Below are positions 1 through 7,992 of a stretch of DNA of 45,448 nt, piece after piece. Within the stretch, counting starts at the first letter, position 1. Every line of letters starts with the position of its first letter. The notes beneath the pieces are model-generated. The model ran no database searches, was not told the origin of the DNA, and saw only the letters and a program-made list of their open reading frames with translations. This DNA comes from Candidatus Cloacimonadota bacterium (GTDB taxonomy: Bacteria > Cloacimonadota > Cloacimonadia > Cloacimonadales > Cloacimonadaceae). The translations under genes were made by a program, and so were the position numbers. Location of the stretch: NCBI GenBank assembly GCA_020532545.1, contig JAJBAW010000020.1, positions 1 to 45,448 of the forward strand, written 5' to 3'.

Positions 1-380
1 AAGCTATTTTGGCAGTGTATAGTGGCCGGGCTGATGTGGCCTGTTCGTATTGGAGCCCGGAAGACGCAAACGGAGTGCCCATGGATGCCCGCGAGAAGCT
101 CCTTGAAACTCATAAAGATATCTTTGAGAAGGTGCGCATCATCGGCTTTACGGATTGGATTCCGAACGATACGGTCACCTTCCGCAAAAACCTGCCCCAT
201 GAACTGGAGCAGAAAGTGGTGGATGCTCTGCACGATTTTGCCCAAGGCAGCGAAGGACAACAGACTCTGAAATCCCTGTATGACGTGGATGGCCTGGATT
301 ATGCCACAGACGCGGATTATGACGTGGTGCGCGCAGCGCTGAAAGCCATGGATATGGATCCGGAAAGCATGCTGGACTAA
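1..380 (+). CDS. phnD: Phosphonate/phosphite ABC transporter substrate-binding protein, C-terminal part
   Basis: The reading frame is open from base 3 at the window edge, so only the last ~126 residues are present. The residues LAVYSGRADVA, then a WIPNDTVTFRKNLP segment and a C-terminal helix pair, match the second lobe of PhnD-type periplasmic binding proteins. These capture phosphonate, phosphite or phosphate for an ABC importer. The TTG at base 9 is an internal leucine codon, not a start, because the family match continues upstream of it. phnC follows after 4 nt, which supports the call. The ligand cannot be decided from this fragment. No permease gene lies downstream, so it would have to be upstream of the window or elsewhere. 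Confidence 0.8.
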   Translation, partial: AILAVYSGRADVACSYWSPEDANGVPMDAREKLLETHKDIFEKVRIIGFTDWIPNDTVTFRKNLPHELEQKVVDALHDFAQGSEGQQTLKSLYDVDGLDYATDADYDVVRAALKAMDMDPESMLD

Positions 381-384
381 AGAC

Positions 385-1125
385 TTGAGCATCCTCTCTG
401 TAAAAGATCTGTACAAAAGCTACGATGGTCAAATCTATGCCTTGAACGGCCTCTCCTTTGAGACCCAGGCACAGGATTTCATCATCCTGCTGGGACTCTC
501 CGGAAGCGGGAAATCCACCCTGCTCCGGTGCATCAACCGCCTGATCGAGCCTACCAAAGGCGATGTGCTCTTCCAAGGGCAGTCCATCATCGATCTCAAA
601 GGGATTCAGCTCCGGGAATACCGGCGTAATATCGCCATGATCTTCCAACAGTTTAACCTCGTCAAAAACCTCACGGTGCTCACCAATGTGCTCACCGGCA
701 GACTGGGCTATCATGGCCTCGGCTCTGCCTTTACGAAGCAGGAGATGGATTCTGCCTACTTCAATCTAGAGCGGGTGGGATTGCAGGATTTTGCCCACAA
801 ACCGGTGAAGCAACTCTCTGGAGGTCAACAGCAGCGGGTGGCCATCGCCCGGGCTTTGATGCAGGAACCCAGGATCATCCTGGCCGATGAACCTGTGGCC
901 AGTTTGGACCCCGCCACAGCGGATTCCATCATGCAGTATCTGGCCCAGATCAATCAAGACGGCATTGCGGTGATTTGCTCTCTGCATTTCCTGTCCCTGG
1001 CGCGCCGTTATGGCAGCCGGGTCCTGGCTCTCAAGGATGGGATCAAGGCCTTTGAAGGCCTGCCCACGGAGATCGATAAAGACAGATTCAAAGCCATCTA
1101 TGGAGAGGACGCCAAAGAGATCTAG
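385..1125 (+). CDS. phnC: Phosphonate-type ABC transporter ATP-binding protein PhnC
   Basis: This 246-residue cytoplasmic ATPase would energise uptake of the ligand bound by the upstream PhnD. Walker A (GLSGSGKST) spans about residues 37-45, the Q-loop lies in MIFQQFNLV, the ABC signature LSGGQQQR is near 144-151, and Walker B runs into [13 protein letters not shown] later CSLHFL holds the switch histidine. The segment [19 protein letters not shown] is typical of PhnC rather than of other importers. The start is TTG, 4 nt after the phnD stop, with no strong Shine-Dalgarno; translation is probably coupled. The usual phnE permease does not follow: tRNA genes come next. Confidence 0.88.
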   Translation: MSILSVKDLYKSYDGQIYALNGLSFETQAQDFIILLGLSGSGKSTLLRCINRLIEPTKGDVLFQGQSIIDLKGIQLREYRRNIAMIFQQFNLVKNLTVLTNVLTGRLGYHGLGSAFTKQEMDSAYFNLERVGLQDFAHKPVKQLSGGQQQRVAIARALMQEPRIILADEPVASLDPATADSIMQYLAQINQDGIAVICSLHFLSLARRYGSRVLALKDGIKAFEGLPTEIDKDRFKAIYGEDAKEI

Positions 1126-1193
1126 GCAGGCAGCGAGATGTTCCTGTTGTAAGCAGTTCAGGGCCATTTTCTCACAAACTCCAAAGATTTGTC

Positions 1194-1222
1194 TTGACAT
1201 AATAGAAGGGTCTGAGAATATG
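1194..1222 (+). promoter_or_regulatory. Putative sigma70-type promoter of the tRNA cluster
   Basis: A perfect TTGACA lies at 1194-1199. After a 17-nt spacer comes AATATG (1217-1222), a weak -10 match. Initiation would fall about 7 nt before the first tRNA. The -35 match and the position support it; the -10 is imperfect. Confidence 0.5.
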
Positions 1223-1235
1223 GACAAACATATGA

Positions 1236-1311
1236 CGCGAGGTGGAGCAGCTGGCAGCTCGTCGGGCTCATAACCCGAAGGTCGAAGGTTCGAATCCTTC
1301 CCTCGCTACCA
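1236..1311 (+). tRNA. Initiator tRNA-fMet (CAT)
   Basis: It folds as a cloverleaf with encoded CCA. The anticodon CAT sits in loop CTCATAA between three consecutive G:C pairs (GGG/CCC) in the anticodon stem, an initiator hallmark. Position 1 is C and position 72 is T, so the first acceptor pair is unpaired, as initiators require; most bacteria have C1:A72 instead. The T arm GAAGG-TTCGAAT-CCTTC pairs perfectly. Confidence 0.95.
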
Positions 1312-1321
1312 TTTTTTATTG

Positions 1322-1350
1322 ACGAGGCTAATTAGACTCGTTATTTTTTT
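1322..1350 (+). terminator. Rho-independent terminator-like hairpin after tRNA-fMet
   Basis: ACGAG (1322-1326) pairs with CTCGT (1337-1341), with a short inner extension, and is followed by TTATTTTTTT. It may separate tRNA-fMet from the next three tRNAs, or act as a processing or attenuation site. The stem is short. Confidence 0.55.
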
Positions 1351-1360
1351 ATAGAAGTGA

Positions 1361-1438
1361 GGCGGTGTAGCTCAGCCTGGTTAGAGCGTCGGAATCATAA
1401 TCCGTAGGTCCGGGGTTCAAATCCCTGCGCCGCTACCA
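1361..1438 (+). tRNA. Elongator tRNA-Met (CAT)
   Basis: A complete cloverleaf with encoded CCA. The anticodon loop ATCATAA carries CAT. The acceptor stem GGCGGTG/CGCCGCT closely resembles elongator tRNA-Met of other bacteria and lacks the initiator G:C run. A tRNA-Ile2 (lysidine-modified CAT) is less likely because the D stem and acceptor follow the Met pattern. Pair 27:43 is a T-T mismatch. Confidence 0.9.
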
Positions 1439-1446
1439 CTTTCTCT

Positions 1447-1523
1447 GCGCCAGTAGCTCAGTAGGATAGAGCAGCAGCCTTCTAAGCTGCGGGTCAGGGG
1501 TTCGAATCCCTTCTGGCGTGCCA
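1447..1523 (+). tRNA. tRNA-Arg (TCT)
   Basis: The acceptor GCGCCAG/CTGGCGT, D arm, perfect anticodon stem GCAGC/GCTGC and loop CTTCTAA give anticodon TCT, which reads AGA and AGG. The T arm is AGGGG-TTCGAAT-CCCTT, and discriminator G and CCA are encoded. It lies 8 nt after tRNA-Met, probably on one precursor. Confidence 0.94.
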
Positions 1524-1557
1524 GCTTAATTCAAGTATTTCATAATAAGTGCTTTGT

Positions 1558-1633
1558 GGTGGATGTAGTTCAATGGCAGAGCGCTGGATTGTGGTTCCAG
1601 TCGTTGCGGGTTCGAGCCCCGTCATCCACCCCA
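1558..1633 (+). tRNA. tRNA-His (GTG)
   Basis: The acceptor GTGGATG/CATCCAC and anticodon stem CTGGA/TCCAG enclose loop TTGTGGT, anticodon GTG. An extra G at 1558 (position -1) faces discriminator C73 at 1630, the identity element for histidyl-tRNA synthetase. CCA is encoded at 1631-1633. Confidence 0.94.
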
Positions 1634-1641
1634 TCAAACTT

Positions 1642-1679
1642 AAACCGCAGCTGGTTTTCAGCCTGCGGTTTTTCTTTTT
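1642..1679 (+). terminator. Rho-independent terminator of the tRNA cluster
   Basis: A perfect 9-bp stem, AAACCGCAG (1642-1650) with CTGCGGTTT (1663-1671), has an extra CTG/CAG inner pairing. It is followed by a T-rich run (TTCTTTTT). It lies 8 nt after the tRNA-His CCA. Confidence 0.88.
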
Positions 1680-1694
1680 ATGAGGCTAAAGAGA

Positions 1695-1957
1695 ATAGGC
1701 CGCGCGCAGATCACGCTGATTACGCAGATTACTATAGAAATCTCCATGGAATTAGCTATAATCCTCTTTATCTGTGTGATCCGTGTAATCTGTGTGAGGT
1801 TTTCTTTTATGAGGCCATGGGATAGGCCGCACGCAGATCACGCTGATTACGCTGATTACTATAGAAATCTCCATGGAATTAGCTATAATCCTCTTTATCT
1901 GTGTGATCCGTGTAATCTGTGTGAGGTTTTCTTTTATGAGGCCATGGGATAGGCCGC
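1695..1957 (+). repeat. 127-bp tandem repeat, two full copies plus a partial third
   Basis: The phrase beginning ATAGGCCGC recurs at 1695, 1822 and 1949, exactly 127 bp apart. The units are nearly identical. Each contains inverted versions of the same words (CAGATCACGCTGATTAC near its start, GTGATCCGTGTAATCTGTGTG near its end), so each unit can fold. Open frames through it simply repeat the same translation and look non-coding. A diverged relative of its downstream flank occurs at 32050-32120. Confidence 0.85.
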
Positions 1958-1995
1958 GTGAGACTTTTACACAAGCCCGCCGGCTGAAGCCAGCG

Positions 1996-2814
1996 CTACG
2001 TGATATTCAGCAGGATCAGGCTCAGAATCAGCAAGAGCCAGAGGATATAATCCTTGCCCACCGGACGCTTCTTCCAAAACAGGATATCGCTGATGATGCT
2101 CATAATCACAATAGATACTGCCAGCAGGGGATAGGCTATCGCTGCGGGAATAGAATCCAAAGACTTCAGGAAGAACACTGTGGAATAGCGATTGGGCAGC
2201 CCCAAAGCAAAGCCGTAGAGGATGTATTTGGGTTCAAAACGCAGACGCGAAATCAGGATCGCCAGCAAAGTATAGACAAATGCCGAGCTAAAGATGAGAT
2301 AGACAAAGAGATCCTCATTGCCGCTGCCCAGTTCCTTGAAGATCTTCATGCTGGCATCGCTGAGGCCGGAGACGGCAAACAAGGCTATGATCCACAAGAA
2401 GTTGCGCAGGGCTTTGGGATCTGCACCCAAGCTGAACGCCGCAACTCCCAGGATGATCCCCAGCAGATTGAGCGGACCCAGATGCTCACCAAAGAAGATC
2501 AGCGAGATCAGGATGGGCACGATCATAGAGATGCGCATCGCCCCCACCGAAAGCGATAAACCATTGGCTACGATGCTCTTTTGATAGATCCAGAAGCCTC
2601 CCAAAAAGAAAGCTCCGATAATGAGACCAAAGCCCAGATCAAAGCCGGTAGCTGCAGCCGGAGCGCTTTTCATGGTGAGAGCCCCACTGATGGAAGCCAC
2701 AAAGTAATTCCCCAAAAAGATCGGCAACATACTGAGACCGCCCTTGCGACCCACCACCATCAGAAAATTCGCGATGATTACAGAGCAGAGCACGCTAAGT
2801 GCAAGATATAGCAT
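1996..2814 (-). CDS. EamA/DMT-superfamily membrane transporter
   Basis: This 272-residue protein is almost entirely hydrophobic and has about ten predicted membrane segments in two halves. That fits the drug/metabolite transporter fold: IIGAFFLGGFWIYQKSIV and SVGAMRISMIVPILISLIFF in half one, then a second set after about residue 145. FGEHLGPLNLLGIILGVAAF is the usual end of an EamA repeat. The substrate is unknown. An AAGGA lies about ten nt before the ATG. It follows fetB by 42 bp on the same strand, so it may be the last gene of that operon. Its 3' end lies within 40 bp of the 127-bp repeats. Confidence 0.72.
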   Translation of the reverse strand: MLYLALSVLCSVIIANFLMVVGRKGGLSMLPIFLGNYFVASISGALTMKSAPAAATGFDLGFGLIIGAFFLGGFWIYQKSIVANGLSLSVGAMRISMIVPILISLIFFGEHLGPLNLLGIILGVAAFSLGADPKALRNFLWIIALFAVSGLSDASMKIFKELGSGNEDLFVYLIFSSAFVYTLLAILISRLRFEPKYILYGFALGLPNRYSTVFFLKSLDSIPAAIAYPLLAVSIVIMSIISDILFWKKRPVGKDYILWLLLILSLILLNIT

Positions 2815-2856
2815 TTAAAAGATATCCTTTATTTCACAATAGCAGAGCATTAGCTC

Positions 2857-3627
2857 TCATCGTTCGCTTTTAGGCAGGTAGAATTTGTCAAAGCGTTTGA
2901 CTATGTAAAGCCGGATGGCCACATAATCCGTGATCGAGGCCGCTGAGAAGATCGCAAACATAATCATCATCTGATATTTGATGGCTACCAGAGGGCTGGC
3001 ACCTCCCAGAATCTGTCCAGTCATCATCCCAGGCAGGCTCACCAGGCCCATCGAGGCTGTATTCAAGAGTTGCGGGAGCAGCGCAGAATGCAGGGCTTTG
3101 CGGAAGGGGGGCAAGACTGCTTCCCAGAGATTGGCACCCAAAGAGATGCGGGTAAAATAGGCCTGCCAGTTATCGGCCAGACCACTTTCAAAACGTTCCA
3201 AGATCAGCGCGCAACTATTCATGCTGTTGCCCAGGATCATGCCATAGATGGGGATAACGTACATGGGATCATAGAGCGGCTGCGGTTTCACGATCATAAT
3301 CAGCACCCAGGGCATCACGATGATACCGCTGGTAAAAAGCGCAGTCGTGATCACCGGCAGCAGGATCTTGCGTTGGAACCTCAGACGGCCTTTGATGGTA
3401 AAGATCGCCGTCAAGACCATCACCAGCATCCAGAGCAGGGTGAGCCACCAGAGCTTTTGATTGAAGAGAAATTCCAGCCAGATACCCACGAGGCTGAGCT
3501 GCAGGATCATGCGGCTGATGGAGATAAAGAGCTGGCGACTGAGCTTGATCTTCAAATGCGCAAAGATCAGAAGGGGATAAAGCAGTAAAACCAGGCCGAG
3601 GGCCACTCCCAAATAGCTGATATCCAT
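2857..3627 (-). CDS. fetB: FetB-type ABC transporter permease (UPF0014)
   Basis: This 256-residue integral membrane protein has about seven hydrophobic segments. It resembles YbbM/FetB, the permease of a metal (iron) exporter of E. coli. Diagnostic stretches are YGMILGNSMNSCAL and the loop SMGLVSLPGMMTGQILGG (about residues 190-210), both strongly conserved in UPF0014. Its ATG overlaps the fetA stop by one base (TAATG), so the two are translationally coupled and should form one complex. The exported ion is inferred from the family only. Confidence 0.85.
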   Translation of the reverse strand: MDISYLGVALGLVLLLYPLLIFAHLKIKLSRQLFISISRMILQLSLVGIWLEFLFNQKLWWLTLLWMLVMVLTAIFTIKGRLRFQRKILLPVITTALFTSGIIVMPWVLIMIVKPQPLYDPMYVIPIYGMILGNSMNSCALILERFESGLADNWQAYFTRISLGANLWEAVLPPFRKALHSALLPQLLNTASMGLVSLPGMMTGQILGGASPLVAIKYQMMIMFAIFSAASITDYVAIRLYIVKRFDKFYLPKSER

Positions 3628-4292
3628 TATTTTACCCCACCATTATCAATCAATTTGCCGCCTTCCAAACGCCAGGTACGATTCCAGCGCGCTTGCCACA
3701 GCGGATCATGCGAGATCGCGATCACCGTGCCGGGATAGTGGCCAAAGATGCTATCCGAGATGATGCCCGAGGTCTTTTGATCCAGGGCGGAAGTGATCTC
3801 GTCCAGCAGCAGAATATCCGGCCTCAGCAGCAGAGTACGGATGAGGCCAATGCGCTGTTTTTCCCCTCCGGAAAGCTGGCTGCTCTTCTGTCCCAAATAG
3901 TCCGGGCTCAGCTTGAAATTCTCTAAAAGCTGATAGATGCGCTGTTTGCGGTCGGAAATATCCAAATCCTTCTGGGCAGAGTAGGTCAGCGGTTCATCCA
4001 GTATTTCCTGCACCGTCCCCAGACCCAGAAAGGTCTCCTGCATCACCATACAGATGCGGGCGCGCAGTTCGTGAGGAGGGTATTCCATCAGCGGCCGGCC
4101 ACCAAACAAGATCTCCCCTTCATAGCTCTGATTCGTCAGGTTCAAGGTATTGAGCAGCGAGCTTTTACCCGTGCCGGTAGAGCCCACGATCAGGATCCGC
4201 TCTTTGTGCCCCACCTCCAGTTTTATGTCCGTGGCCAGAGTTTTATCTCCATAATGCAGGCGTTTAATGTCGATTTGTAAGAGGTTCTTCAT
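3627..4292 (-). CDS. fetA: FetA-type ABC transporter ATP-binding protein
   Basis: A 221-residue ABC ATPase with Walker A GSTGTGKSS at residues 37-45, Q-loop MVMQETFLG, signature LSGGEKQR, Walker B ILLLDEITSALD and switch AISHD. The small size and coupling to a UPF0014 permease identify the FetA (YbbL) type, which drives iron efflux and eases oxidative stress in E. coli. AAGGA lies upstream of the ATG, and the upstream secreted-protein gene ends 15 nt before it, pointing to one transcript. Confidence 0.85.
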   Translation of the reverse strand: MKNLLQIDIKRLHYGDKTLATDIKLEVGHKERILIVGSTGTGKSSLLNTLNLTNQSYEGEILFGGRPLMEYPPHELRARICMVMQETFLGLGTVQEILDEPLTYSAQKDLDISDRKQRIYQLLENFKLSPDYLGQKSSQLSGGEKQRIGLIRTLLLRPDILLLDEITSALDQKTSGIISDSIFGHYPGTVIAISHDPLWQARWNRTWRLEGGKLIDNGGVK

Positions 4293-4307
4293 TTATTTCC
4301 TTAATCG

Positions 4308-5141
4308 TCAGGGCGTGATCTTCGTGCCTCTGGCGTCTTTGCGGCCAGGGGAGCTATCGTAGATTTCTATATTGTAATAGATTACGGTGATGTAATCCCG
4401 GGGGAAATCGCCATGAAAGAAGCTGTGAACAAGGTTTACATAGCGTACCACCGCCTTTTCATAAACGCTGAGATTGGGGTCCAGAGGATCCAGGAGGCGC
4501 GCAATCTGCTTGATCTTGAAAGTAGGGATATCCAAAAACACAGTCACACAGGCTGGATTCAACATTTGATTGATAAAAGTCTGGGTGTTGTAACCGGGCT
4601 CGGAATACAGCTCCAGCGAGACCAGTTGATTCGGGCTGAAGACCTCTTCCGCGCTCTGATAGAGGCTGTCCAGGATGTTCAGCTTGGTGAGCATATCGCT
4701 ATCGATATTACTCTGTAAGAGCTCTGTGATCTCTGTTAGCTTTTCGGCTTTGGGCAAGAATCCGCAGCCTTTGACGGCGTTGTTCAGCTTGAAATGAGAA
4801 TCGTCTCGCGCTATGCCCCAGCTCGCTACCATGCCATTATGCGGACCGGAAAGCTTGGGTGCGCCCTGCTCTTTGCCGCTCATCATCCCACGGAAAGTCT
4901 CCAGGTATTCAGTCCTGCGCATCTTGTTCCAAGTCCAAAAAACCTCGGGGAATTCCACCAGGGGCAGACTCTCCCATTTGCCCTCAAGACTAGCTTCGAT
5001 GCTCCTGCTACCCGCAGGTGGAGTCTTAGCCGTACGCTGTACGCAAAAGCCATCCTGCCAGAAATCTCCGGGATTGTAGAGGGCATCTGCCTTCAAAATA
5101 CTGAGTCCCAATAGAGCGATAATGACCAAGATCAGTCGCAT
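4308..5141 (-). CDS. Exported protein of unknown function upstream of fetAB
   Basis: I do not recognise this 277-residue protein. The longer frame opens at 5198, but the ATG at 5141 is preferred. It has AGGAG five nt upstream and begins directly with a signal peptide (MRLILVIIALLGLSILKADA). The mature part has three cysteines, in FCVQ, KGCGFL and NPACVT. Its N-terminal half is tryptophan-rich (FWQDGF, FWTWNKMRR) and its C-terminal half looks helical, ending with FFHGDFPRDYITVIYYNIEI. No lipobox or sorting domain is seen, so a soluble periplasmic protein is likely. It sits 15 nt before fetA and may act with that exporter; this is inference from position only. Confidence 0.6.
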   Translation of the reverse strand: MRLILVIIALLGLSILKADALYNPGDFWQDGFCVQRTAKTPPAGSRSIEASLEGKWESLPLVEFPEVFWTWNKMRRTEYLETFRGMMSGKEQGAPKLSGPHNGMVASWGIARDDSHFKLNNAVKGCGFLPKAEKLTEITELLQSNIDSDMLTKLNILDSLYQSAEEVFSPNQLVSLELYSEPGYNTQTFINQMLNPACVTVFLDIPTFKIKQIARLLDPLDPNLSVYEKAVVRYVNLVHSFFHGDFPRDYITVIYYNIEIYDSSPGRKDARGTKITP

Positions 5142-5275
5142 GTAATCTCCTAAAAAGCTTGTAGTTCGGTTTGGGCTCTGCTGTGGATGCGAGCTCAAAA
5201 GAACTTTAGAGCCAAAGCTTAAGGATTGCGGGAGGCTGTCAACAAGTTTCTGTCAGTGGATTCACGTGGGCCGGG

Positions 5276-5411
5276 AAAATAGAACGCAGATCGGGAGGAT
5301 CGAGCGGATTAATTGGATTTGAAAGAGGTTATATCGTAGGGGCGAAACGGGTTTCACCCCTACAAAATTTTTCGGTGTCCTCGGTGTTCTCGGTGTTCTC
5401 GGTGGTCAAAA
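5276..5411. repeat. Composite low-complexity repeat with hairpin
   Basis: Three elements sit in the gap between two minus-strand genes. The first, around 5283-5315, is degenerate CGCAGATC/GCGGATTAATTGG text of the same style as the 127-bp repeats. The second is an inverted repeat, 5336-5348 against 5351-5363, reading GTAGGGGCGAAAC and its near complement. The third, 5372-5407, is a head-to-tail run of TCGGTGTTC-like nonamers. No coding potential is seen. The remaining 5199-5275 shows nothing. Confidence 0.6.
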
Positions 5412-5428
5412 ACTAAGCTACCACTACT

Positions 5429-6646
5429 TTACTTCATCATCACGCACTTGCTGGTCTGCTGGATTCCATCCTGGCTCAGCCGCAGCAGATAGATTCCCGC
5501 TGCCAATTGCCGTCCAGAGGCATCTCTACCGTCCCAGTCAACACTTCCTCCAGAGATCTCACGCTGGAGTAGCAGACGCCCCCTGAGGTCATACACTTTC
5601 ATCCTGGCCGGCCCTTTGCTGGAAAAGGCAAGGTTCAGTTTGTCCTTGAAAGGATTGGGATAGATCTTGCATATCTGAGGACTGGGTACAAGCACCTCAT
5701 CAGACACTGACACGGGAGCTTCTTCCCAATAGTAATAGTGAGTGGAACCAGAAAAGTGCCATTCATCCCCCGAGCTGCTGTGAGAGAAATTAAGCTTGCC
5801 ATTGCTATGAAAGCCTATGTGTCTGTATGAAGATCCGTAATCATCATGATGCGAAGTAAGATACTTGAATCCATCATCTGTCTGGGAAAAGCCTAGCTGC
5901 ATGGTCGTAGGATCCCCAGTCACAGGATGATACTCCATAGATTCAATCCGATATCTTTTATCCAGCATCCAGGCCAGCTTGCCACCAGTGAAATCCATGT
6001 CAAAGCCCCACTCTCCGGTATCGATTTGGAAGGGCAATAATCCTGAGTAAACATTCTGATAGTAGCCAACATACGTCCAGGGAGCGTCGTTAAGGGTAGA
6101 GTAAACATGGCCTTTATCGCGCCTGCCCAGAGAATCGTATTCATACACCAGCTTAGTTTGCCAAATGTTGGCACCCGCAATCCGCTTATAGACCAGACTG
6201 TCGGCAGCCATGCTCATTTCAGCAGGATAATAGTGAATCACAGAAGAGCTGCCGGAACTGATGTATTCATAGACCTTTCTACCCAGTTGATCCGTTTCAT
6301 AGCCCTCATTTGAATAAAGCCGTCCATCGGGATAATGATAGCTGAAATCAAAGCGGTGATGCCCAGGCTCAGGATAGCTGACGATGGTCTCGCAGCTTAA
6401 ATATTGGGTAGAGGGAGTATAATAATAGCGTTGCTCCAGGGTCATGCTATCCACTATGGAAAATTGCCCCGCTCGATAATGATATATACAGGTATCGGTA
6501 TTGATGCCACTGCTTTCAGAGGAATTTTCCATGACCTTTTTCTGCAGACGCAGCCCCATTACCGGATCCATGGCATCAAGCTCGCCGGTGCCGCAAACAA
6601 GCAGGCCCAGCATGAGTCCCAGGATGATAAATCTTGCGTTTTTCAT
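5429..6646 (-). CDS. Secreted protein with type IX sorting domain
   Basis: A 405-residue exported protein. The signal peptide covers about residues 1-25 (IILGLMLGLLVCGTGELDA). The central part, about 45-315, is rich in Tyr, Ser and His. It carries two D-x-LGR motifs (TDQLGRKVYEY, YDSLGRRDKGH) reminiscent of YD/RHS-type beta repeats. The last ~80 residues are a Por/type IX C-terminal domain: IYPNPFKDKLNL, then MKVYDLRGRLL, DWDGRDASGRQLAAGIYLLRL and a final KCVMMK. It is probably moved across the outer membrane and cleaved or anchored there. GGGAGGT lies just upstream of the ATG. Its role is unknown. Confidence 0.8.
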   Translation of the reverse strand: MKNARFIILGLMLGLLVCGTGELDAMDPVMGLRLQKKVMENSSESSGINTDTCIYHYRAGQFSIVDSMTLEQRYYYTPSTQYLSCETIVSYPEPGHHRFDFSYHYPDGRLYSNEGYETDQLGRKVYEYISSGSSSVIHYYPAEMSMAADSLVYKRIAGANIWQTKLVYEYDSLGRRDKGHVYSTLNDAPWTYVGYYQNVYSGLLPFQIDTGEWGFDMDFTGGKLAWMLDKRYRIESMEYHPVTGDPTTMQLGFSQTDDGFKYLTSHHDDYGSSYRHIGFHSNGKLNFSHSSSGDEWHFSGSTHYYYWEEAPVSVSDEVLVPSPQICKIYPNPFKDKLNLAFSSKGPARMKVYDLRGRLLLQREISGGSVDWDGRDASGRQLAAGIYLLRLSQDGIQQTSKCVMMK

Positions 6647-7105
6647 CGTGTACCTCCCGTACTAATGAGCTATGATATGCAAAATATATTCCATGTTTCC
6701 TCCAAATATCAATAAAGCCCCGAATGTTACACAAAACCCAAATCTTTGTTCACCATCTTCTTCGCAGCCCCCTTGGCAAGCCCGTCTCCCCACAGACTAG
6801 AGCCAGTAGGGGCTGCAAAAACATGCCTTGACCATCAATATCGTATTTACTTAAGAAAATCACAAGATAAAACTTGCCTAACACTCGGAATCAGTTATAT
6901 TTAGTTATAGTGGTATCTTAATATCTTACAATCCCTATCAGTAAAACGATGCTATTTTAAGCATATAAGTCAGCGGACAGTGTCTATTGATCAATCTTTC
7001 GCCTTGGCTCCTCTTGTAACGATACCTGCACAGAGGACGGGCAATTGGGCGATGAGCATATCTGCACATTCCGACCTAAATATTAACAAAAACAAGGGAA
7101 TATCA
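6647..7105. other. Intergenic region between divergent genes
   Basis: This AT-rich gap of 459 bp lies between two divergently transcribed genes and must hold both promoters. On the minus strand, ACATTCGGGGC (around 6715-6725) partly resembles the box found before the three C25-like genes. No hairpin with a T-run, RNA gene or convincing reading frame is seen. An open frame running from 6980 into the barrel gene lacks a ribosome-binding site. Confidence 0.4.
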
Positions 7106-7615
7106 ATGAAAAAGACACTCTTGACCTTAACTTTACTTATTGCTATCGTGGCAATATTCGCACAAAACCCCGTGGCCAAAGGCCAGGCACAAATCAACGC
7201 CGGAGTAGGCTTATCCTCTTGGGGCATCCCAGTTTATGTAGGTTTTGATTATGGTATTCACAAAGACGTCACCATGGGCGCAGAACTATCCTACCGCTCT
7301 TACGATGACGATTGGAAAGATCATGATAATCATCGTTACAACCATACTGTGGTCGGTGTATCCGGCAATGTAAACTATCATTTTAGTCACATCCTGAATA
7401 TCCCTAGAAATTGGGACTTTTATGCCGGCCTGAATGTTGGTTATTTTTCCTGGAACTCTCCAAAAAATTACCCCGGCGACCATAATTCCGGCTTGGGCTT
7501 GGGCGCGCAGATAGGTGGACGCTACTACTTCAACGATTCGATAGGTGTAAATCTCGAACTCGGTGGGGGCAATGCCTTTAATGGCGGAAAGTTGGGTCTT
7601 TCATTTAAACTGTAA
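7106..7615 (+). CDS. Small outer-membrane beta-barrel protein
   Basis: A 169-residue protein starting at ATG 7106, chosen over the upstream frame opening at 6980. AAGGGA lies seven nt upstream and the product begins with a clear signal peptide (MKKTLLTLTLLIAIVAIFA). The mature part alternates polar and aromatic residues in short strands: VGFDYGIHKDVTMGAELSY, WDFYAGLNVGYFSW, GLGLGAQIGGRYYF. It ends with LGLSFKL, a terminal strand of the kind recognised by BAM. This fits an eight-stranded barrel of the OmpW/opacity type. A DDDWKDHDNHRYNH loop is acidic and histidine-rich and could bind metal. The gene is monocistronic and followed by a good terminator. Confidence 0.75.
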   Translation: MKKTLLTLTLLIAIVAIFAQNPVAKGQAQINAGVGLSSWGIPVYVGFDYGIHKDVTMGAELSYRSYDDDWKDHDNHRYNHTVVGVSGNVNYHFSHILNIPRNWDFYAGLNVGYFSWNSPKNYPGDHNSGLGLGAQIGGRYYFNDSIGVNLELGGGNAFNGGKLGLSFKL

Positions 7616-7667
7616 CCATGTATAATCGGCACACACGCATGTAGATGCGCTGATTCATGATCCATAT

Positions 7668-7709
7668 TCCTGATGCTGTTTCTGCTGAAATGGTGTCAGG
7701 ATTTTTTTT
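7668..7709 (+). terminator. Rho-independent terminator of the barrel gene
   Basis: A 9-bp stem, TCCTGATGC (7668-7676) with GTGTCAGGA (7693-7701), includes two G-T pairs and is followed by eight Ts (7702-7709). It lies 53 nt after the stop codon. Confidence 0.88.
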
Positions 7710-7807
7710 GGGCAAAAGCAGTGTGAGTTCGGAGGGATTTTGGGCCTTTGCTGCGTATCCTCCCCTATTCAGGCTGGGGCGTTCGATGCGCATTTAACCT
7801 GCTTTGG

Positions 7808-7865
7808 ACTCGAGATGACTCGAAATCCCAAGTCATCTCGAGTTAAAAGCGCGTTTAAAGCAAGT
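7808..7865. repeat. Dispersed hairpin repeat, copy 1
   Basis: A perfect 13-bp inverted repeat, ACTCGAGATGACT (7808-7820) and AGTCATCTCGAGT (7831-7843), has a 10-nt loop and is followed by an AAAAGCGCG-type tail. The same core occurs, more decayed, at 19601 and 31618. The short open frames across 7740-8000 show no start signal or family resemblance. The rest of 7710-7992 shows only low-complexity G-rich text. Confidence 0.75.
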
Positions 7866-7992
7866 TCGGTGAAGGGGTGGGATCTGGGAGTTGATTGGGG
7901 TAGAGTTGGTGTTCGGAAGAGCAAACATTTGGGTGGTAGAGGGTCAGGATATTCATGGGATATGGGGCTGTAGGCGAAAGCGGAGTCCGCCA

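Noticed and set aside
1695-1957. CRISPR array
   Set aside because: Units are 127 bp and contiguous, without distinct spacers; no cas genes in the window.
1556-2559. Chain of open frames with a repeated translated phrase ending FFYEAMG
   Set aside because: They lie on a tRNA gene, a terminator and 127-bp DNA repeats or in antisense to the DMT transporter; the repeat in protein mirrors the DNA repeat.
6980-7105. N-terminal extension of the barrel protein
   Set aside because: The signal peptide and ribosome-binding site both place the start at 7106.
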